In this document: one piece after another, positions 6,038-9,707 of the stretch | How the letters are laid out: every line of letters begins with the position of its first letter | Position numbering within the stretch: position 1 is the stretch's first letter | From: JBOGFI01 sp050743365 | GTDB lineage: Bacteria > Actinomycetota > Acidimicrobiia > IMCC26256 > JACDBD01 | Reading direction: 5' to 3' | Length of the DNA stretch: 9,707 nt | Assembly: GCA_050743365.1 (NCBI GenBank) | Contig: JBOGFI010000103.1 | Span: 1 to 9,707, forward strand | Made by a program: the position numbers and the translations under genes | The notes under the pieces: generated by a model | What the model was told of the DNA's origin: nothing | Databases searched by the model: none | Seen by the model: only the letters and a program-made list of their open reading frames with translations

Positions 6038-8280
6038 GCGCGCTCGGGCGCGCCCTGGCGCTCGGCGCGGTCGCCGGGTTCGCGCTCGTTCTCGTCGCGG
6101 GGTCCTCGAGTGGGGCGACCTCGGCACCCGCCGATCGGGTGCTGATCGTCGCGCTGCCCAACGCGACCTGGGCCGACCTCGCCCGCGTCGAGCTGCCGAA
6201 CCTCGATCGGCTGCTCGAGGAGTCGGCGGTTGGTGATCTGACGACCCGCTCCCTGCGTCCGGCCACGCGGCTCGGCGACGGCTACGTGACGCTCGGTGCC
6301 GGCACGCGCGCCGTCGGCGACGGGGGAGTGACCGACGGCCAGGCGTTCGGTGTCGACGAGCCCTACGGCGATGCTTCCGCGGGCGCGGTGTTCTCCCGGC
6401 GGACCGGTCACGTCGCCCGGGAGGGCCTCGTGCACCTCGGCGTCGAGCAGATCGTCGAACGCAACGAGAGCCTGCACTTCGACGCCGAGATCGGGGCATT
6501 GGGTGACGCGCTGACCGGCGCCGGGTTCGACCGGGCCGTGATCGCGAACGCCGATGGCGCCGAGCCCGAGGGCGTTCCCCCCGCGTTCCGGCGCCAGGCG
6601 GTGAGCGCCCTCATGGGCAACGACGGGCGGGTGCCGGCGGGCCGGGTCGACGACGGGCTGTTGACGGAGGACCGCGAGTCGCCCTTCGGCGTTCGCCTCG
6701 ACAATGCGGCGGCGGCACGGGCGTTCCGGGACGCGTGGGAACCGCGATCGGTGGTGCTGGTCGAGGCGTCCGATCTGGTGCGGGCGGACGTCTACCGCCA
6801 GTTCGCCACGCCCGGCGAGCGCGAGCGGCTCGTCGACGATGCGCTGGTGCGCACTGACGACCTCGTCGGGCGCCTGCTCGCCGAGGTCGATCCCGAGCGC
6901 GACGCGGTGCTGCTGGTCGGGCCGGCGCATCCACAACGCGCGGTCATGCTGACCGTCAGCGCCCTTCGGGCGCCCGGCGTCGAGCCGGGCCTCCTGCGCT
7001 CGGCGACGACACGCCGTTCGGGCTTCGTCCAGCTGATCGACGTCGCGCCGACCGTGCTCGACCTCGTCGGGGCCGATCCGCCCTCGTCGATGGAGGGCCG
7101 GTCGTTCGAGGTGGGCAAGCGCGGGGGCAGCGCGGAACAGCGTCGTGAGTTCCTCGTCGACGCCGACGAAGCCGCCCGCTTCCGCGACGGTTTGGTGGGG
7201 CCGGTCACCGTCGTGTACGTGATCGGCCAGATCGCGCTGAGCGTGGGCGCATTCCTCGTGCTGTCGGGTCGTGTCCGCCGGCGCGAGGCCCGTCACGCGC
7301 TGCCGTGGCTCGCGCTGGTGCTGCTCGCCTTCATCCCGGCCGTGTACCTGGCCCGGCTGGTCGAGTTCGAAGACTTGGGGGCGGCGGCGTTCTGGGTGTT
7401 CGTGATGGGCGTCTCGCTCGTGCTCGCCATCGGGTACCGCGTGGCCGGGCGCGACGACGAGACCGGCCCGCTCCGCGCGGCGCTCGCTGTCATGGTCGGG
7501 CTGCCGGTCCTCGACGTCGTGCTCGGGGCGCCCCTGCACCTCAACAACGCCTTCGGGTACTCACCGACGATCTCGAGCCGGTTCGCGGGCTTCAACAACA
7601 TCTCCTACTCCGCGCTGGCGTCGGCGGCCTTGCTGCTGGCCGCGCTGCTCGCGAACCGGATCGGGGGCCGGCAGGGGGCGTGGGTGGGTATCGCGGTGCT
7701 GGTGGTCGCGCTGGTCGCCGACGGCATGCCGTTCTGGGGCTCCGACGTGGGCGGGGTGCTGTCGATGGCGCCTGCATTCACGCTGGCCGCGCTGGTGCTG
7801 CTGGGCCGGCGGGTCCGGTGGCGCACCCTGGTGTGGGCACTGGCGGTGTTAGCGGTGGCGCTCACCGCCTTCGGCGCGCTGGACCTCGCCCGGGCGCCCG
7901 AGCGCAGGACGCACTTCGGACAGTTGCTCGAGCGCGTGGGCGACGAAGGTTGGTCGGGGCTCAACGCGGTGCTGGTCCGCAAGCTCGAGTCGAACCTCGG
8001 CACCTTGACCCACTCGGTCTGGCGTCTCCTCGTCCCGGTCGTGGCGCTGCTTCTCGTCTACCTGATGACCCGGTCGCCGGTGCGCCTGCGCGACCTCGTG
8101 ACGCGCATCCCCGAGCTGCGCGCCGCGCTCCTCGGCCTGGCTGTCCTCGCGCTGCTCGGCTACGCGCTCAACGACTCGGGCATCGCCGTGCCCGGTGTGA
8201 TCGCGAGCGTCGTCAACGCAGTCCTGGTCGCGCTGCTCGCCACCGTGTGGTCGGAGCGAGAGGTGACCCACGCCCGGTGA
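6034..8280 (+). CDS. Copy B: tandem paralogue of the AP-like/polytopic membrane protein, function unknown
   Basis: This 748-residue protein aligns with copy A from end to end with few and short gaps, so it is a tandem duplicate that has since diverged. A signal sequence (hydrophobic 7-23, small residues to ~31) leads into the AP-like domain, which begins RVLIVALPNATWADL (35-49). Other landmarks are GDGYVTLGAGTRA (81-93), VLVEASD (D247), GPAHP (296-300) and DVAPTVLDL (from 336). About ten membrane helices run from ~391, with SRFAGFNN (N521-N522), DGMPFWGSDVGG (563-574) and NDSG (713-716). As in copy A, the canonical metal ligands are not apparent, although copy B has His299 where copy A has Pro. 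Differences within conserved motifs (GFGN against GFNN, AGRF against SSRF) suggest the copies are not interchangeable. ATG at 6034 has GAGG at 6023-6026 (7-base spacer) and overlaps the copy A stop. An open frame running further upstream lies out of frame inside copy A and is spurious. The stop overlaps the next start as GTGA. Confidence 0.85.
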   Translation: MSALGRALALGAVAGFALVLVAGSSSGATSAPADRVLIVALPNATWADLARVELPNLDRLLEESAVGDLTTRSLRPATRLGDGYVTLGAGTRAVGDGGVTDGQAFGVDEPYGDASAGAVFSRRTGHVAREGLVHLGVEQIVERNESLHFDAEIGALGDALTGAGFDRAVIANADGAEPEGVPPAFRRQAVSALMGNDGRVPAGRVDDGLLTEDRESPFGVRLDNAAAARAFRDAWEPRSVVLVEASDLVRADVYRQFATPGERERLVDDALVRTDDLVGRLLAEVDPERDAVLLVGPAHPQRAVMLTVSALRAPGVEPGLLRSATTRRSGFVQLIDVAPTVLDLVGADPPSSMEGRSFEVGKRGGSAEQRREFLVDADEAARFRDGLVGPVTVVYVIGQIALSVGAFLVLSGRVRRREARHALPWLALVLLAFIPAVYLARLVEFEDLGAAAFWVFVMGVSLVLAIGYRVAGRDDETGPLRAALAVMVGLPVLDVVLGAPLHLNNAFGYSPTISSRFAGFNNISYSALASAALLLAALLANRIGGRQGAWVGIAVLVVALVADGMPFWGSDVGGVLSMAPAFTLAALVLLGRRVRWRTLVWALAVLAVALTAFGALDLARAPERRTHFGQLLERVGDEGWSGLNAVLVRKLESNLGTLTHSVWRLLVPVVALLLVYLMTRSPVRLRDLVTRIPELRAALLGLAVLALLGYALNDSGIAVPGVIASVVNAVLVALLATVWSEREVTHAR
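7719..7748 (+). repeat. 30-base perfect repeat, copy in paralogue B
   Basis: This is the partner of 5470-5499, in the same orientation and 2,249 bases downstream. It encodes the same DGMPFWGSDV motif. Recombination between the two copies would delete one repeat unit and leave a single A/B hybrid gene in frame, because the offset of 2,249 bases joins equivalent codons of the two reading frames. Confidence 0.85.
8258..8266 (+). promoter_or_regulatory. Strong Shine-Dalgarno sequence for the MraY-like gene
   Basis: GAGAGGTGA lies at 8258-8266, 10 bases before the GTG at 8277, and is a near-ideal anti-16S match. It decides the start: the only nearby alternative in frame, GTG at 8286, is 19 bases away. 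It lies inside the 3' end of copy B, so ribosomes can both reinitiate and enter afresh. Confidence 0.6.
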
Positions 8281-9146
8281 GCATCGTGCTCGGGCTCGTA
8301 GTCGGGGCCGTGACCGTCGTGTTCCTGCGGATCGCAGCCGACGGGATGCTGCGTGCTCCCGCGCTCGGTCGGCGCAACTACCGCGACCACGTGGTGCCGA
8401 CGGCGGGCGGGGTCCTGATCGTGTTCGCGGTGCTCGCCGTCGAGGCAGGGCGGGCACTGGCCGGCGCGCTCGGCGTCGGCGACGAGCCCGAGCTCACCCT
8501 CGCCCGGAGTCTCGTGCTGTTCGCGGTGTTCGGCTTCGGCATGCTCGGCTTCGTCGATGACCTGCTCGGCGCCGGTGACCCCGCCCGCGGGTTCCGCGGC
8601 CACGTGGGCGCGCTGACCGAGGGGCGGCTCACGACTGGGTTCCTCAAGCTCTTCGGCGGGGCCGGGGTGGCCGTGGTGCTGGTGGCGACGCCGGGCTTCG
8701 CGTCGGGCCGACGTCTGGTCGTCGACGCGGTGCTGATCGCGCTGGCCGCCAATCTCGGCAACCTGCTCGACCGCGCGCCCGGCCGCGCGATCAAGGCAAG
8801 CGTGATCGCGTACGCGCCCCTCGCGCTCGTTCTCGGGACCGGCACGGTGGGGGTCGCGCTCGCCCCGGTAATGGGGGCAGCACTCGGGCTCCTCGGCGAG
8901 GACCTGCGCGAGCGCGTGATGCTCGGCGACACCGGCGCCAACGTCCTCGGGGCTGTCCTCGGCCTCGGCGTCGTGCTCGGTCTGGGCCAGACCGCGCGCA
9001 CGGCCGTGCTCGTGGTCGTGGCCGGGCTCAACGTCGTCGCCGAGTTCGTCTCCTTCAGCGACCTGATCGACCGCGTCCCGCCCCTGCGGACCCTCGACCG
9101 CCTCGGCCGGCGTGATCAGCCCGGGTCGCAGCCGGGCTTGCGATAG
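8277..9146 (+). CDS. Short MraY/WecA-type polyprenyl-phosphate phospho-sugar transferase
   Basis: This 289-residue multi-helix protein belongs to the superfamily that transfers sugar-1-phosphate from a nucleotide sugar to polyprenyl phosphate on the cytoplasmic face. The signatures are in order: VPTAGG (40-45, like the PTMGG of MraY), FVDD (D94-D95), NLGNLLDRAPGR (N159, N162, D165) and LGDTGAN (D218), so the catalytic aspartates are kept. It is ~70 residues shorter than MraY (about 360). I see no HHH loop, the feature tied to recognition of UDP-MurNAc-pentapeptide, and the protein ends soon after the last helix with FSDLIDRVPPLRTLDRLGRR. It is therefore unlikely to be the housekeeping MraY; the sugar donor is unknown. 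GTG at 8277 overlaps the copy B stop (GTGA). Its last 31 bases overlap the convergent glycosyltransferase gene. Position at the end of the operon suggests it makes a substrate for, or is used with, the upstream membrane proteins. Confidence 0.85.
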   Translation: MSIVLGLVVGAVTVVFLRIAADGMLRAPALGRRNYRDHVVPTAGGVLIVFAVLAVEAGRALAGALGVGDEPELTLARSLVLFAVFGFGMLGFVDDLLGAGDPARGFRGHVGALTEGRLTTGFLKLFGGAGVAVVLVATPGFASGRRLVVDAVLIALAANLGNLLDRAPGRAIKASVIAYAPLALVLGTGTVGVALAPVMGAALGLLGEDLRERVMLGDTGANVLGAVLGLGVVLGLGQTARTAVLVVVAGLNVVAEFVSFSDLIDRVPPLRTLDRLGRRDQPGSQPGLR

Positions 9147-9707
9147 AGGACGCGGGGGTCGCCGAAGCGTTCGGCCACCTCGTAGCCCTCGTCCGCGAGG
9201 GGACGGCCGAGGTGGAGGTCACCGTAACGGTCGTCCCAGACGAGGACCGCGCACACCTCGGGCTCGGCCGCCGCGTCCGCCAGCGCCCCGGTGGTGATCT
9301 GGCCCTGCTCGATGCGCTTGATGGACGCGTCGACGAACCGGCCGGGGATCCGGTGCCCGGCCCGCCACGCGAGCCCGGGCTCGTCGGTGACGACGAGCCC
9401 GTCACCGGGCAGTCGTGTCAGCGCGTCGACGGCCCCCGCCTCGTCGCGGTCGTAGCCCTCGGGCCAGAGCAGGGGTCGCGCGTGGGCGACGTACCACGGC
9501 GCGAGCACGACGGCCGCGACCAACAGCAGGCGTGCTCGTGGTGGCGGCCGCAGCGCACCGAGTAGCGCCAGTGGCGGGATCAGGTGCGCGACGTGCGGGC
9601 GCCAGAACGCGGGCTCGAGCACGAGCACCACCGCGACGGCAGCCGCCCACACGCCGAGGAGCCCGGCCGACACGGGCGCCGGCGGCCGGTCCGAGGCGCC
9701 CTCGACG
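9116..9707 (-). CDS. GT-C (ArnT/GT39-like) membrane glycosyltransferase, C-terminal part
   Basis: Only the last 196 residues are visible. The frame is open to the window edge with no stop, so the gene starts beyond 9707 and the GTG at 9671-9673 is not its start. Three hydrophobic segments come first (SAGLLGVWAAAVAVVLVLEP; HVAHLIPPLALLGAL; ARLLLVAAVVLAPWYVAHA), with FWRPHVAHLIPP between the first two. A soluble domain of ~115 residues follows, containing VVTDEPGLAWRAGHRIPGRF, VDASIKRIEQGQITTGAL and a closing GDPRVLYRKPGCDPG. This layout fits GT-C enzymes that take sugars from polyprenyl-phosphate donors on the outer face; the catalytic acidic loop near the N-terminus is off the window. The gene converges on the MraY-like gene and overlaps its 3' end by 31 bases. 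Donor and acceptor cannot be told from here. Confidence 0.72.
   Translation of the reverse strand, partial: VEGASDRPPAPVSAGLLGVWAAAVAVVLVLEPAFWRPHVAHLIPPLALLGALRPPPRARLLLVAAVVLAPWYVAHARPLLWPEGYDRDEAGAVDALTRLPGDGLVVTDEPGLAWRAGHRIPGRFVDASIKRIEQGQITTGALADAAAEPEVCAVLVWDDRYGDLHLGRPLADEGYEVAERFGDPRVLYRKPGCDPG
9118..9138. terminator. Weak hairpin in the convergent gene overlap
   Basis: AGCCCGG at 9118-9124 pairs with CCGGGCT at 9132-9138 around a 7-base loop. It sits exactly where the two convergent genes end and is symmetric, so it could slow polymerase from both sides. No U-rich tract follows in either direction, and in DNA this GC-rich such stems are common, so intrinsic termination is doubtful. 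Confidence 0.25.

Noticed and set aside
5356..7539. Long minus-strand open frame (727 codons) opposite copies A and B
   Set aside because: It is rich in Arg, Gly, Pro, His and Asp with no hydrophobic domains or family motifs. Both + strand genes there have clear domains and Shine-Dalgarno sites. High GC leaves antisense frames open.
7305..8276. Upstream extension of the MraY-like frame, suggesting a 613-residue fusion
   Set aside because: The extra part is an Arg/Ala/Gly-rich shadow of copy B; the membrane protein begins at the GTG at 8277, after a strong Shine-Dalgarno site.
9671..9673. GTG as the start of a complete 185-residue minus-strand protein
   Set aside because: The frame stays open to the window edge, and the family needs many more N-terminal helices, so the gene is truncated by the window.

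Overview
This is a high-GC, gene-dense window with strong G/C bias at third codon positions. It carries the steA-steB pair next to a MurJ-type flippase, which points to an Actinomycetota chromosome. A lineage such as Acidimicrobiia is my best guess, from gene order and protein style; I could not check it. I see no tRNA, rRNA, CRISPR array, insertion sequence or phage gene. The only gap between genes is 32 bases, so no stretch over 300 bases lacks a gene.

Layout. Bases 1-17 may hold the last codons of an upstream gene. Six genes then run on the + strand: steA (14-1192), steB (1225-2172), a murJ-like flippase gene (2169-3782), two tandem paralogues that I call copy A (3779-6037) and copy B (6034-8280), and a short MraY/WecA-type sugar-phosphate transferase gene (8277-9146). 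From steB onward every start overlaps the previous stop by four bases (GTGA or ATGA), so steB to the transferase reads as one translationally coupled operon. The right end (9116-9707) carries, on the - strand, the C-terminal part of a GT-C/ArnT-like membrane glycosyltransferase. It converges on the transferase gene and overlaps it by 31 bases.

How the genes fit together. SteA and SteB are membrane-anchored factors that influence daughter-cell separation in Corynebacteriales. MurJ flips lipid II. MraY/WecA-type enzymes load phospho-sugars onto polyprenyl phosphate, and GT-C enzymes use polyprenyl-phosphate sugars outside the membrane. All of these are envelope or division functions that depend on lipid-linked sugars. 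The two unnamed paralogues sit in the middle of this set. Each has a signal sequence, an extracytoplasmic domain that looks like the alkaline-phosphatase fold but seems to lack its metal ligands, and a membrane half of about ten helices with conserved polar motifs. They are the most likely undescribed component: perhaps a polymerase, ligase, transporter or regulator for a lipid-linked envelope precursor. That role is inference.
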